From Carnobacterium pleistocenium FTR1 (lineage in GTDB: Bacteria; Bacillota; Bacilli; Lactobacillales; Carnobacteriaceae), in NCBI RefSeq assembly GCF_000744285.1, contig NZ_JQLQ01000002.1:992001-1056000 (forward strand): a DNA stretch of 64,000 nt, read 5' to 3'. This document shows positions 8,450-17,750 of the stretch, one piece after another; within the stretch, counting starts at the first letter, position 1, and every line of letters begins with the position of its first letter. The notes beneath the pieces are model-generated. The model had not been told where the DNA came from. It made no database searches and was given only the letters and a program-made list of their open reading frames with translations. The position numbers were made by a program, and so were the translations under genes.

Positions 8450-9616
8450 TTGAAAATTACAGTAGTCGGAACCGGTTATGTTGGATTATCCAATGCAGTT
8501 CTGTTAGCACAGCACAATGAAGTTACAGCCTTAGAAATCGTTGAAGAAAAAGTAACGTTGATCAACAATAAAAAATCACCAATCGTTGATAAAGAGATTG
8601 AAGAATACCTGGCAACAAAAGAATTGAATCTAAAAGCTACAACAAATAAAACGGATGCTTATAAAGATGCACAATATGTGATTATTGCGACACCGACAAA
8701 CTATGATGAAAAGAAAAACTATTTTGATACATCAACAGTAGAAGGCGTTATTGAAGATGTTCTTAAATACAATCCACAAGCGACTATGATTATTAAATCA
8801 ACCGTACCTGTTGGGTACACAAAGGAAACACGAGAAAAGTACGGCGTAGATAATATTGTTTTTTCACCAGAATTTTTGCGTGAAGGTAAGGCGCTTTATG
8901 ATAATCTTTATCCGTCACGTATTGTTGTTGGTGCAAAAACGGAAGCAGCTAAAACGTATGCAGATTTATTAGTTGAAGCGGCTATAAAAAAAAATATTGC
9001 TGTTTTATTTATGGATTCGACAGAAGCTGAAGCAGTCAAATTATTTTCTAATACTTATTTAGCATTACGAGTAGCATACTTTAACGAATTGGATACGTAT
9101 GCAGAAGTTAGAGGATTGGATACAAAATCAATCGTTGATGGTGTAGGGCTAGATCCAAGAATCGGGACCCATTACAATAATCCTTCATTTGGTTATGGCG
9201 GTTACTGCTTGCCAAAAGATACGAAACAACTGTTGGCAAATTACGAAGATGTACCAAATAATATCGTTGGCGCAATTGTGGATGCGAACCGTACACGTAA
9301 AGACCATATAGCAAATATGGTTATGAAACGTAATCCAAAAATAGTTGGAATCTATCGTTTGACGATGAAAACTGACTCAGATAACTTCAGAGCGTCATCC
9401 ATCCAAGGAATCATGAAACGAATCAAGGCAAAAGGTATAGAAGTAGTTGTTTATGAACCGGTACTAAAAGAAGATACTTTTTATAATTCAAAAGTGATTC
9501 ATGATTTTGACGAATTTAAAAAACTATCTGATGTGATTGTTTCAAATCGATTAGCCAAAGAATTGATGGATGTACAAGAAAAAGTCTATACGAGAGATTT
9601 ATTCCATACAGATTAG
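8450..9616 (+). CDS. ugd: UDP-glucose 6-dehydrogenase
   Basis: Oxidises UDP-glucose to UDP-glucuronate with two NAD+. It is 388 residues, the length of the short Ugd class. The N-terminal Rossmann motif GTGYVG is at 7-12, STVPVGYT in the middle, and the catalytic cysteine is Cys253 in [11 protein letters not shown] choose TTG 8450 because AAGGAGC precedes it and the protein then begins exactly at the Rossmann strand; the ORF extends upstream to an ATG at 8345, but that leader is not family-like. It sits with galU, which makes its substrate, and just before the capsule locus, so the polymer may contain uronic acid. Confidence 0.93.
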   Translation: MKITVVGTGYVGLSNAVLLAQHNEVTALEIVEEKVTLINNKKSPIVDKEIEEYLATKELNLKATTNKTDAYKDAQYVIIATPTNYDEKKNYFDTSTVEGVIEDVLKYNPQATMIIKSTVPVGYTKETREKYGVDNIVFSPEFLREGKALYDNLYPSRIVVGAKTEAAKTYADLLVEAAIKKNIAVLFMDSTEAEAVKLFSNTYLALRVAYFNELDTYAEVRGLDTKSIVDGVGLDPRIGTHYNNPSFGYGGYCLPKDTKQLLANYEDVPNNIVGAIVDANRTRKDHIANMVMKRNPKIVGIYRLTMKTDSDNFRASSIQGIMKRIKAKGIEVVVYEPVLKEDTFYNSKVIHDFDEFKKLSDVIVSNRLAKELMDVQEKVYTRDLFHTD

Positions 9617-9657
9617 TCCGTTAGTGCATGAAAGCCATCTATTAGGAGGTAAGAGAT

Positions 9658-10542
9658 ATGTCAAAAGTAAGAAAAGCTGTGATTCCTGCAGCAGGTTTAG
9701 GGACGCGTTTTTTACCGGCCACAAAAGCTACAGCAAAAGAAATGTTGCCAATCGTAGATAAGCCAACAATTCAATTTATTATTGAAGAAGCGATTGAATC
9801 TGGGATCGAAGAAATATTAATCGTTACTGGAAGAAGTAAACGCTCGATTGAAGATCATTTTGACTCTAATTTTGAATTAGAGCAAAATCTTCAAGAAAAA
9901 GAAAAATTTGAATTGTTAAAATTAGTTGAAAGTACCACAAAAATCAAATTGCATTTTGTGCGTCAGTCTTATCCTAGAGGTCTAGGAGACGCTGTCTTGC
10001 ATGGAAAAAGTTTTATCGGGAATGAACCCTTTATTGTCTTGCTTGGGGATGACTTGATGGTCGATGAAGTGCCTTTGACCAAACAATTGATGAACCACTA
10101 TGATGAAACGCAATCATCTGTCTTAGCTACGATGCGTGTTCCACATAAAGATACGTCTAAGTATGGAATCGTCGATTTAGATGGAGAAGTCTCTAAGGAT
10201 CTATACAAAGTGAATCACTTTGTTGAAAAACCGACACCTGAAGAAGCACCTAGCGACTTGGCGATTATTGGCCGTTACTTGTTAACACCGGAGATCTTTG
10301 ACGTTCTTGAAAAACAAGAACCTGGTGCAGGAAATGAAATACAGTTAACGGATGCCATCGAGACCTTGAATAAAACGCAACAAGTTTTAGCGCACGAATT
10401 CAAAGGGAAACGCTATGATGTTGGCGATAAGTTCGGTTATATGATGACTAATATTGAATTTGGACTTGAACATAAAGAAGTAAAAGATGACTTGAAAGAA
10501 TACATTATCCAATTAAGTAAAGAATTGGATGGCAGAAATTGA
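9658..10542 (+). CDS. galU: UTP-glucose-1-phosphate uridylyltransferase
   Basis: Makes UDP-glucose from UTP and glucose-1-phosphate in the cytosol. The 294-residue protein has the nucleotidyltransferase signature [14 protein letters not shown] at the N-terminus, then [13 protein letters not shown], the LGDD metal-binding motif, a FVEKP block and [10 protein letters not shown], all characteristic of bacterial GalU. AGGAGG lies 8 bases before ATG 9658. It is 41 bases downstream of ugd and probably cotranscribed with it, giving a UDP-glucose to UDP-glucuronate pair. A terminator follows. Confidence 0.96.
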   Translation: MSKVRKAVIPAAGLGTRFLPATKATAKEMLPIVDKPTIQFIIEEAIESGIEEILIVTGRSKRSIEDHFDSNFELEQNLQEKEKFELLKLVESTTKIKLHFVRQSYPRGLGDAVLHGKSFIGNEPFIVLLGDDLMVDEVPLTKQLMNHYDETQSSVLATMRVPHKDTSKYGIVDLDGEVSKDLYKVNHFVEKPTPEEAPSDLAIIGRYLLTPEIFDVLEKQEPGAGNEIQLTDAIETLNKTQQVLAHEFKGKRYDVGDKFGYMMTNIEFGLEHKEVKDDLKEYIIQLSKELDGRN

Positions 10543-10550
10543 ACATAAAA

Positions 10551-10587
10551 AATAGAGAGCTCAATAAGGAGCTCTTTATTTTTTTAG
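10551..10587 (+). terminator. rho-independent terminator
   Basis: AATAGAGAGCTC (10551-10562) pairs with GAGCTCTTTATT (10569-10580) with one wobble, followed by a T run. It separates galU from the capsule operon. Confidence 0.88.
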
Positions 10588-10681
10588 TGCTCTCCAAACT
10601 AAAATGCCTGAAACATGACAAAAATAGTTCCACCAACCATCTTAAAAATAAAAATTTGTTGGATAAAATTACTTTATAATG

Positions 10682-10709
10682 TTCACAGATTAGATGAATA
10701 TGGTATACT
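10682..10709 (+). promoter_or_regulatory. promoter of the capsule operon
   Basis: TTCACA at 10682-10687, a 16-base spacer, and TATACT at 10704-10709, about 60 bases before the first capsule gene. A TATAAT nearby at about 10674 is an alternative. Confidence 0.55.
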
Positions 10710-10769
10710 ACTTAAAGTCATTTAAAATAGTAACAGAGTTAACAAAAAAGAGTTAAGCAGGAGGAAGAA

Positions 10770-11510
10770 ATGGAAGAAGAAATTAGTTTGTCAGAATTAT
10801 TCAGTACATTGAAAAAGCGGTTTTCATTGATCATTAGTTTAGGCATGATTGGTTTAATACTAGCAGCTGGGTTTACCTTTTTCATCGCAACACCTCAGTA
10901 CAATGCAACTACTCAAATTTTAGTCAATCGCACAACAGAATCTGCAGAAGGATTACAACTTACGGATATTAATACGAATGTGCAGATGATCAATACATAC
11001 AAAGACATTATTAAAGGGCCAGTTATTTTAAATGAAGTCCAAGAAAGCTTGGAATCAACTTTAACAACGATTGAATTATCTGAGAAAATTGAAATTACAA
11101 CACAAGAGAATTCGCAAGTTTTTTCATTGATTGTAATAGATGATAGTCCATACAAAGCGGCTGAGATTGCAAACGCGGTTGCCGTTACTTTTCAAAATGA
11201 AATTGGAAATATTATGAATGTTGAAAACGTGACGATTATCTCAGAGGCTGTTCCCGTTACAGATCAAATTTCACCTAATAACATACTAAACCTAGTGATT
11301 GGTTTACTAGTTGGTTTGATGCTAGGTGTTGGTATTTCCTTCTTACTAGAATTCATGGATAAAACTGTCAGAGATGAACGATTCATTACCGAAACGTTAG
11401 GCTGGTCAGTATTAGGAAGTGTTTCAGAAATGTCACATGATGAATTACAAGCAGAAATAAAAGTTAAAAAAGCTGAGTTAAATACTAGAAGAACAAAAAG
11501 CAGAGTATAA
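10770..11510 (+). CDS. cpsC: capsule chain-length regulator / tyrosine kinase modulator (CpsC/YveK type)
   Basis: A 246-residue Wzz-family membrane protein. Membrane helices lie at about 20-43 and 168-192 on either side of an extracellular domain, and the short cytosolic tail normally activates the partner kinase CpsD. The N-terminal SLSELFSTLKKR and the IATPQYNATTQILV block are typical. AGGAGG precedes ATG 10770. The kinase gene starts 14 bases after its stop, as in other Gram-positive capsule loci. It opens the capsule operon. Confidence 0.93.
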   Translation: MEEEISLSELFSTLKKRFSLIISLGMIGLILAAGFTFFIATPQYNATTQILVNRTTESAEGLQLTDINTNVQMINTYKDIIKGPVILNEVQESLESTLTTIELSEKIEITTQENSQVFSLIVIDDSPYKAAEIANAVAVTFQNEIGNIMNVENVTIISEAVPVTDQISPNNILNLVIGLLVGLMLGVGISFLLEFMDKTVRDERFITETLGWSVLGSVSEMSHDELQAEIKVKKAELNTRRTKSRV

Positions 11511-11524
11511 AAGAGGTGAAAGAA

Positions 11525-12232
11525 ATGTTCAATAAAAAGAAAAAACAATTAGATGCTAATGAACGTCCAAGTTTAGTTACACTAACAAGGCCAAGCTCAG
11601 TAATCGCTGAACAATTTAGAACGATTCGTACTAATATCCAATTTTCAATGGTAGATAAAAATCTTAAAACGCTTGTCATTACATCAGCTGGACCGGGAGC
11701 AGGAAAGTCAACAATATCAGCTAATCTGGCCGTTACTTTTGCTATGCAAGGTAAGAAAGTTTTGATTGTCGATGCAGATATGCGTAAGCCTACAGTCCAT
11801 AAAACCTTCAGCTTGCCTAATCGCGATGGATTAACAACTCTATTGACCGAAAGAGATGTTGAGGTCAAAGATATTGCTCACCGTCTAGATACAGAAGGGT
11901 TGTCCATTATTACAAGTGGTGTTATTCCACCAAATCCATCTGAATTACTAGCATCTAACCGGATGGATCAATTAATAACAGAATTTGAAGATCTGTTTGA
12001 TTTGATTATTTTTGATATGCCACCAGTTATCGCTGTCACAGATGCACAGGTGATGGCAAGTAAGGCTGATGGCACGATCTTTGTAGTGAATAAAGATGGT
12101 GCTGATAAAGAAATGGTTACAAAATCAAAAGAACTGCTTGAAAAAGTAAAAGCAAATGTGATTGGTGTTGTATTCAATCGAGTAGAATTGAAAGGCGACA
12201 ATTATTATTATTACTATGGAGCAGGTGAGTAA
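11525..12232 (+). CDS. cpsD: capsular tyrosine-protein kinase (CpsD/YwqD type)
   Basis: A 235-residue BY-kinase. Walker A is GPGAGKST, Walker A' is VLIVDADMRKPT and Walker B is LIIFDMPPV. The C-terminus carries the autophosphorylation tyrosine cluster (five Tyr in NYYYYYG). In this family CpsC is the membrane activator, and phosphorylation controls polymer assembly. ATG 11525 follows AGAGGTGAAAG; the GTG at 11516 lies within that site. The expected next gene, the phosphatase, is a wreck here, and an intact paralogue is found 15 kb downstream. Confidence 0.94.
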   Translation: MFNKKKKQLDANERPSLVTLTRPSSVIAEQFRTIRTNIQFSMVDKNLKTLVITSAGPGAGKSTISANLAVTFAMQGKKVLIVDADMRKPTVHKTFSLPNRDGLTTLLTERDVEVKDIAHRLDTEGLSIITSGVIPPNPSELLASNRMDQLITEFEDLFDLIIFDMPPVIAVTDAQVMASKADGTIFVVNKDGADKEMVTKSKELLEKVKANVIGVVFNRVELKGDNYYYYYGAGE

Positions 12233-12237
12233 ATTTG

Positions 12238-13005
12238 ATAATCAATTTATATTACCAAATTTTACCCGGTATTGATGATGAACCAAAAGACGTAGAGGAT
12301 TCTCTAGCGATGGACAGGATGGCAGGTGCTTAGCGGATCAATCATATTTTAGCTACACCACATTATAAAAATAGTCGTTGGACAAATGCAAAATATGATA
12401 TTAATCAATAAGTCGAAATTCTGCATCAAGAACTAGATAGTCGTGCTATCCCATTGACGATTTTTCCAGGACAAAAAATACGTATCGCAAGAGAATTAAT
12501 TGAGGACATTACTGAAAATAAAATACAGTTTATTGATGAGGGAAATCAATTCCTATTAATTGAATTTCCTGCTGCTACGATTCCGGCTTTCATGGAATCG
12601 TTATTTTTTGAATTACAAAAAACTGGAGTAACAACAATCATAGTTCATCCAGAACGCAATCATGTTAGTTTAAATGATCCGAATGGATTGTGTTCATTGA
12701 TTGAAAAAGGGGCATTAGCTCAATTAACTGCAGGAAGTTATGTGGGATCTTTTGGTAAAAAAATCGAAAATTTAGCAAACAATTGATTGAGGCAGATTTA
12801 GTTCACTATATTGCTTTGAATGCACATAACACGACTTCAAGAAGTATCTATATGAAAGAATTGTATCACCAACTAGAAAAAGAATTTGGTCTTAAAAAAA
12901 GTTGAAAAGTATCAGAAAATAACAAAAGATATTATCAATGGAGAGCTCATTATTTCGAACGCACCAAAAAAAATTAGACATTCCAAATTTCTAGGATTGT
13001 TTTAA
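12238..13005 (+). pseudogene. broken CpsB/YwqE tyrosine-phosphatase gene
   Basis: The stretch can be aligned end to end with the intact phosphatase at 27640-28407, including the closing LGLF. The start codon has become ATA (12238), the metal ligands His5 and His7 of the HCH motif read Tyr and Gln, in-frame stops occur at 12331 (TAG) and 12409 (TAA), and a frameshift near 12780 leads to a stop at 12784-12786. The longest open part (from 12454, 110 codons) keeps FIDEGNQFLLIEFP and IVHPERN. It holds the normal phosphatase position between kinase and dehydratase. Divergence from the intact gene is large, so this is not a fresh duplicate. Confidence 0.9.
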
Positions 13006-13025
13006 AGGAGAAATAGAGAAAGATT

Positions 13026-14912
13026 ATGACTAGAAGAACTAAAAAGAATATTCTGATTGGGTTTGATAGCTTATCAATAGTAGTATCAGGATTAATTGCT
13101 TATTTCTTTTTAAATCCCTATATCGCCGTTTCAATCCAATCATTTATAACTACTATTGGTGTAACTATTAGCCTCTACCTCATATTAGCAACTCAATTCA
13201 AACTATTTTCTAAAATCAATCGCTATACAAGTATTCGTGAGTCATTGGCTGTAATTATTTGTGTCAGTTTTTCATTTATAGCTTCGGCACTTATTTCGGT
13301 AGTTTTATTGAAGACGGTCAGTTTAAGATTTATTATCTTAACGTATATCTTTTCGATAGCAAGTATAGCCGGAAGCAGAATCATTTGGCGTATTTACAAT
13401 GAACATAACTATAAGAAGGTCCATGGCTATTCAGTTGAACAACAAATCAGAACATTGATTGTTGGTGCTGGAGATGGCGGAAGTATCTTGATTCGTAGTT
13501 TAAAACGTAATCCAAGTGATGTGAAAATTGTGGGAATCGTCGATGATGATCCTTCTAAGTTTAAGATGTTGATGCACGAAGTACCGGTAATTGGAAATAT
13601 AAATGATATACCTGAAATGGCTAAAAAACATCGAGTTCAGCAAATCACAATTGCGATTCCTTCTTTGGAACCAAAAGAATATGAACGTATTTTAGACATT
13701 TGTAATCAAGCGGAAATTACTGTCAATCTGATGCCTTCAGTTGAAGATGTCTTGCAAGGTAAGTTATCAGTTAGTCAATTTAGAGAAATTGATGTTGTAG
13801 ATTTGCTTGGACGAGAAGAAGTTAAATTAGATATGCAAGTTATCGCAACTAAGTTGAGTGGTAAAACCATCTTAGTAAGTGGTGCTGGGGGTTCAATCGG
13901 CTCAGAAATTTGTCGTCAAATTGCACGATTCTCGCCTAGACGTATAATTTTATTGGGACATGGAGAAAATTCGATTTATCAAATTAATAAAGAACTTAGT
14001 GGAAAATATAGGGGTCAAATCGAAATTGTACCCGTAATAGCGGATATTCAAGATCGTAAAAGACTCTTTGAAGTGATGCAACATTACATACCAGATCGTG
14101 TCTATCATGCGGCAGCACATAAGCATGTGCCGATGATGGAATACAATCCAAGAGAAGCTGTTAAAAATAATGTATACGGCACTAAAAATATGGCAGAAGC
14201 TGCTAAAGCAGCAGGTGTTGGCAGTTTTATCATGATTTCAACTGATAAAGCCGTTAATCCGCCAAACGTTATGGGTGCAACTAAGCGTGTTGCTGAAATG
14301 ATTGTTACTGGTTTAAATGAACCCGAGAAAACAAAATTCGCAGCTGTACGTTTTGGAAACGTGTTAGGCAGTCGTGGAAGTGTAGTCCCATTATTTAAAG
14401 AACAAATTAAAAATGGAGGACCAGTTACGGTTACAGACTTTAAAATGACAAGGTACTTCATGACGATACCAGAAGCGAGTCGATTGGTTATTCAAGCCGG
14501 CGCATTAGCTCAAGGTGGCGAAATTTTCATCCTTGACATGGGAGAACCAGTAAAGATAGTTGATTTAGCTAAAAAAGTTGTTAAATTAAGCGGCTATACA
14601 GAAAATGAGATTCCTATCATTGAAACTGGTATTCGTCCAGGAGAAAAACTTTATGAGGAATTACTAGTGGATAGTGAACAAACAGATCAGCAAGTGTACG
14701 AAAAGATATTTGTTGGGAGGGTAACCGATATACCTCTAACTAAGGTTATGAAATTTGTTTATACATTAGATGAATGCAGTAGTATAGAATTGAAAGAGCG
14801 TTTGCTTGAATTCGCAAATGAGAAGCCAGAAAAAGATAATGATCACAGTAATCAACCCGAAGAGAAAGGGGTTACTATTGATGTACCAGAAACTGTTCAA
14901 GCGAGTTATTGA
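13026..14912 (+). CDS. membrane nucleotide-sugar 4,6-dehydratase (CapD/EpsC type)
   Basis: A 628-residue polysaccharide biosynthesis protein. Four membrane helices (about residues 10-110) are followed by a first Rossmann fold (LIVGAGDGGS, near 143) and a second, catalytic SDR domain with ILVSGAGGSIGSE, ADIQD, AAHKHVP and STDKAVNPPNVMGATKR, where Met replaces the usual Tyr, as is normal in this family. Family members make UDP-4-keto-6-deoxy-HexNAc from UDP-GlcNAc, often for the first sugar of the repeat unit. The next gene overlaps its last 32 bases. RBS AAGGAG precedes ATG 13026. Confidence 0.93.
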   Translation: MTRRTKKNILIGFDSLSIVVSGLIAYFFLNPYIAVSIQSFITTIGVTISLYLILATQFKLFSKINRYTSIRESLAVIICVSFSFIASALISVVLLKTVSLRFIILTYIFSIASIAGSRIIWRIYNEHNYKKVHGYSVEQQIRTLIVGAGDGGSILIRSLKRNPSDVKIVGIVDDDPSKFKMLMHEVPVIGNINDIPEMAKKHRVQQITIAIPSLEPKEYERILDICNQAEITVNLMPSVEDVLQGKLSVSQFREIDVVDLLGREEVKLDMQVIATKLSGKTILVSGAGGSIGSEICRQIARFSPRRIILLGHGENSIYQINKELSGKYRGQIEIVPVIADIQDRKRLFEVMQHYIPDRVYHAAAHKHVPMMEYNPREAVKNNVYGTKNMAEAAKAAGVGSFIMISTDKAVNPPNVMGATKRVAEMIVTGLNEPEKTKFAAVRFGNVLGSRGSVVPLFKEQIKNGGPVTVTDFKMTRYFMTIPEASRLVIQAGALAQGGEIFILDMGEPVKIVDLAKKVVKLSGYTENEIPIIETGIRPGEKLYEELLVDSEQTDQQVYEKIFVGRVTDIPLTKVMKFVYTLDECSSIELKERLLEFANEKPEKDNDHSNQPEEKGVTIDVPETVQASY

Positions 14913-15504
14913 TGTCGTATTAGCATTGCTTGGTATAATAATCTTATTACCTGTATTTTTAATCGTTATAATCGCAATTAAGGTAAATTCAAAAGGTCCA
15001 ATATTTTTCAAGCAAAAACGAGTTGGAAAAGATAAAGTACTATTTAATATTTATAAATTCAGAACTATGAAAATCGATACGCCAAAAAATGCTCCAACAC
15101 ATTTATTGAAAAATCCTGATTCATATATTACCAAAGTTGGCAAAGTATTAAGAAAAACTAGTCTAGATGAATTGCCACAATTGTTCAATATCCTCAAAGG
15201 TCAAATGAGTGTCATTGGTCCAAGACCAGCCTTATGGAATCAATATGATTTGGTAATAGAAAGAGATAAATATAAGGCAAATGATATCTACCCTGGATTA
15301 ACCGGATGGGCCCAAATTAATGGACGGGATGAACTATCTGTTCAAAGAAAAGCAGCTTTAGATGGTGTATATATGAAAAAAATAGGTTTTCTCTTTGATG
15401 CTAAATGTTTTATAGGAACTATCATCAGTGTTGTGAAAAACGAAGGCATCGTTGAAGGTGAAACTAGTTCGTTAAAGAAACGAGAAGCAATGGAAAATGA
15501 ATGA
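14881..15504 (+). CDS. undecaprenyl-phosphate sugar-1-phosphate transferase
   Basis: Initiates repeat-unit assembly by transferring a sugar-1-phosphate to undecaprenyl phosphate at the inner membrane face. It is 207 residues, the small single-helix class (PglC-like), with a hydrophobic helix at about 12-36, then FKQKRVG, YKFRTM, SLDELPQLFNILKGQM, SVIGPRP and PGLTGWAQINGRD, all family hallmarks. ATG 14881 fits the family start, with AAAGGGG as RBS inside the previous gene; ORF starts further upstream add a non-family leader. Paired with a membrane 4,6-dehydratase, it probably uses a UDP-6-deoxy-HexNAc-type or UDP-HexNAc substrate. The substrate is an inference. Confidence 0.92.
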   Translation: MYQKLFKRVIDVVLALLGIIILLPVFLIVIIAIKVNSKGPIFFKQKRVGKDKVLFNIYKFRTMKIDTPKNAPTHLLKNPDSYITKVGKVLRKTSLDELPQLFNILKGQMSVIGPRPALWNQYDLVIERDKYKANDIYPGLTGWAQINGRDELSVQRKAALDGVYMKKIGFLFDAKCFIGTIISVVKNEGIVEGETSSLKKREAMENE

Positions 15505-15776
15505 AAAATACTAATAATAGGAAAAAAACAACTATATTGGAAATCAGTTAACTGATTGGCTTAATAGAGTCCCAGATAAATATAAAATGTTGCAGATAAG
15601 AGAAATAATATTCCAGTAAATTCAGTGAAATATCTAATACCACTGAAAGTGTTTTTGAGTAACATGAGTAGTAGGATGTATTGTCTAGCCTAATTTGACA
15701 AATCAGAAAATTAAAAAATATTTAGAAAACAGGTATTATCTAAAAACAAATATTACTGAGAAATAGGTGGAGAATA
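15505..15776. other. gap with a possible gene relic and promoter-like motif
   Basis: A stretch at about 15527-15610 reads openly (YIGNQLTDWLNRVPDKYKM, then a few codons to a TAA) but has no start codon. It may be the tail of a lost gene. TTGACA near 15694 with a TATTTA 18 bases on could promote the next glycosyltransferase. Nothing else is recognised. Confidence 0.35.
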
Positions 15777-16676
15777 ATGGAGGAAATAAAAATATCAGTA
15801 ATTGTTACTACATATAGACGTGAAGCTTCTCTAAAAACAGCATTAAATTCTTTAGGAAAGCAGACTTATACTAACATAGAGATTATTATCGTTGATGATA
15901 ATGCCGACATATTTTGGAATAATAAAGTTAAAGATATTTTATTAAATTACAAAAAAAATCAAGATATTACGCTAGTATATATTATAAATGAAAAGAATGA
16001 AGGATCAGCACAATCACGAAACTTAGGCATTGATAGAGCAACTGGGAAATATATTACCTTTTTAGACGATGATGATATATATGGACCTGATAAAATTAAA
16101 AATCAGCTTACTGATATGATCAAAAATCAAGCAGACTATTCTTTAACTGATTTATGGTTATATAGCGATGAAGGAAAACTTATTGAAAAGCGTTCAAGAG
16201 ATTATATATTAGATAAAAGTCCCAAAAGTCTACAAAGATATCATTTAAAGTATCATATGACTGGAACTGATGTAATGATGTTTAAGAAAAGTTATTTAAA
16301 GTTTATTGGAGGGTTTGCTAAAGTAGATGTGGGTGATGAATTTTATTTAATGCATAAAGCAATAAGAGGAAAAGGTAAATTCACATATTTAAAAAAATGT
16401 GATGTTAAAGCTTATGTCCATACTAAAATTAATGGGCTATCTAGTGGAAATGGTAAGATATATGGAGAAAATCGACTTTATGAGTATAAAGAAAAGTATT
16501 TTAATATTCTTAGTTCTAAAGATATCAGTTATATAAAAATGAGACATTTTGCAGTATTATCATTTGCTGAATTAAGAAGAAAAAGGATGCTGATGTTTCT
16601 GAAATATGCAGTTATTTCATTTTTTCATGAACCCACTCAAAGTATTACCTTATTGTTAAAAAGGAGAATTAAATGA
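15777..16676 (+). CDS. family 2 glycosyltransferase
   Basis: A 299-residue GT-A fold inverting glycosyltransferase. The N-terminal block ISVIVTTYRREASLKTAL, LGKQTYTNIEIIIVDDN, GSAQSRNLGIDRATG and the metal-binding TFLDDDDIY are classic GT2 motifs. The C-terminus is basic with a hydrophobic patch near 270, suggesting membrane association. AGGTGG precedes ATG 15777. The next gene overlaps its stop by 4 bases (ATGA), so the two are coupled. Donor and linkage cannot be read from sequence. Confidence 0.9.
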   Translation: MEEIKISVIVTTYRREASLKTALNSLGKQTYTNIEIIIVDDNADIFWNNKVKDILLNYKKNQDITLVYIINEKNEGSAQSRNLGIDRATGKYITFLDDDDIYGPDKIKNQLTDMIKNQADYSLTDLWLYSDEGKLIEKRSRDYILDKSPKSLQRYHLKYHMTGTDVMMFKKSYLKFIGGFAKVDVGDEFYLMHKAIRGKGKFTYLKKCDVKAYVHTKINGLSSGNGKIYGENRLYEYKEKYFNILSSKDISYIKMRHFAVLSFAELRRKRMLMFLKYAVISFFHEPTQSITLLLKRRIK

Positions 16677-17716
16677 AAAAAGTAGCTGTAGTTGGTTATC
16701 ACGGTGATGGACAAGTGACCACTGACGGTCAAGGAGTTAAAACTTCCATAATAACAAGTGAATTAATAAATGTATATGGTGAAGGACAAGTAAAAATTGT
16801 GAACACGTATAATTGGAGAAAAAACGCTGTAAAGTTAGCGATTAATTGCATAATTGCTATTGTAACTTGTGAAAATGTGGTATTTCTAACTGATGAAAAT
16901 GGTGTGAAAGTTTTCCCTAAATTTTTTATAAGTTTAAACAAAATTTTTAATAAAAAACTACATTATTATGTAGTTGGTGGTTGGTTAACAGAATACTTAC
17001 AAAGTGATAAAAAAGTAAAGAAATATATTAAGAAACTCGATGGAGTTTATGTGGAACTAAAAAGTATGCACACAGGTTTAAAAAATCAAGGACTAAATAA
17101 CGTTGTTTATATTAACAAGTTCAGAAGGATAAAGCCGGTTTCAATAGATTCATTAAAAAAGTTTGATAAACCTCCGTATCGATTATGTACTTTTTCAAGA
17201 GTATTGAAAGAGAAGGGTATTGAAGACGCTATTGAGGCAGTTAATAATATAAACAGAGAATATTCAGAAAATATCTTTGAATTAGATATTTATGGAACAA
17301 TAGATGAAAGTTACAGGGAAAGATTTACCGATATTTTAGATAGTCAACCGGACTATATCAAATACTGCGGTATAGTAGATTTTGAGAAAAGCACAGAGAC
17401 TTTAAAAGCTTACTTTGCATTGCTATTTCCAACTTATTATAAAAGTGAGGGGTATCCAAATACTTTTGTTGATGCTTTCTCGGCTGGGCTGCCTATAATT
17501 GCTTCCAACTATAAGTATAACTCGGAAATAATTTGTTCAGGAAAAGATGGAATTATTTATGATTCTGAAGATCCGAATGCACTTACACATGAATTGAAAA
17601 AAATTTACAATAAACCCGAAATAATTTACGATATGAAAATAAATTGTTTAAATAGGTGTTCTGAATTTTTACCTGAAAAAGCAATAAAAATTTTAGCTGA
17701 AAACTTAGACAAATAA
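16673..17716 (+). CDS. family 1/4 glycosyltransferase
   Basis: A 347-residue GT-B retaining glycosyltransferase of the capsule locus. The C-terminal half has LCTFSRVLKEKGIEDAIEAV, then LFPTYYKSEGYPNTFVDAF, where the E..G..N.F.EA-type donor-binding block is clear, and SAGLPIIASNY. The N-terminal acceptor domain is divergent, with VDGVYVELKSM. It starts with the ATGA overlap of the previous gene. The acceptor and sugar are unknown. Confidence 0.88.
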   Translation: MKKVAVVGYHGDGQVTTDGQGVKTSIITSELINVYGEGQVKIVNTYNWRKNAVKLAINCIIAIVTCENVVFLTDENGVKVFPKFFISLNKIFNKKLHYYVVGGWLTEYLQSDKKVKKYIKKLDGVYVELKSMHTGLKNQGLNNVVYINKFRRIKPVSIDSLKKFDKPPYRLCTFSRVLKEKGIEDAIEAVNNINREYSENIFELDIYGTIDESYRERFTDILDSQPDYIKYCGIVDFEKSTETLKAYFALLFPTYYKSEGYPNTFVDAFSAGLPIIASNYKYNSEIICSGKDGIIYDSEDPNALTHELKKIYNKPEIIYDMKINCLNRCSEFLPEKAIKILAENLDK

Positions 17717-17750
17717 GACAAATAAGCACGGCTAAGAGGGGTAGAATGAG

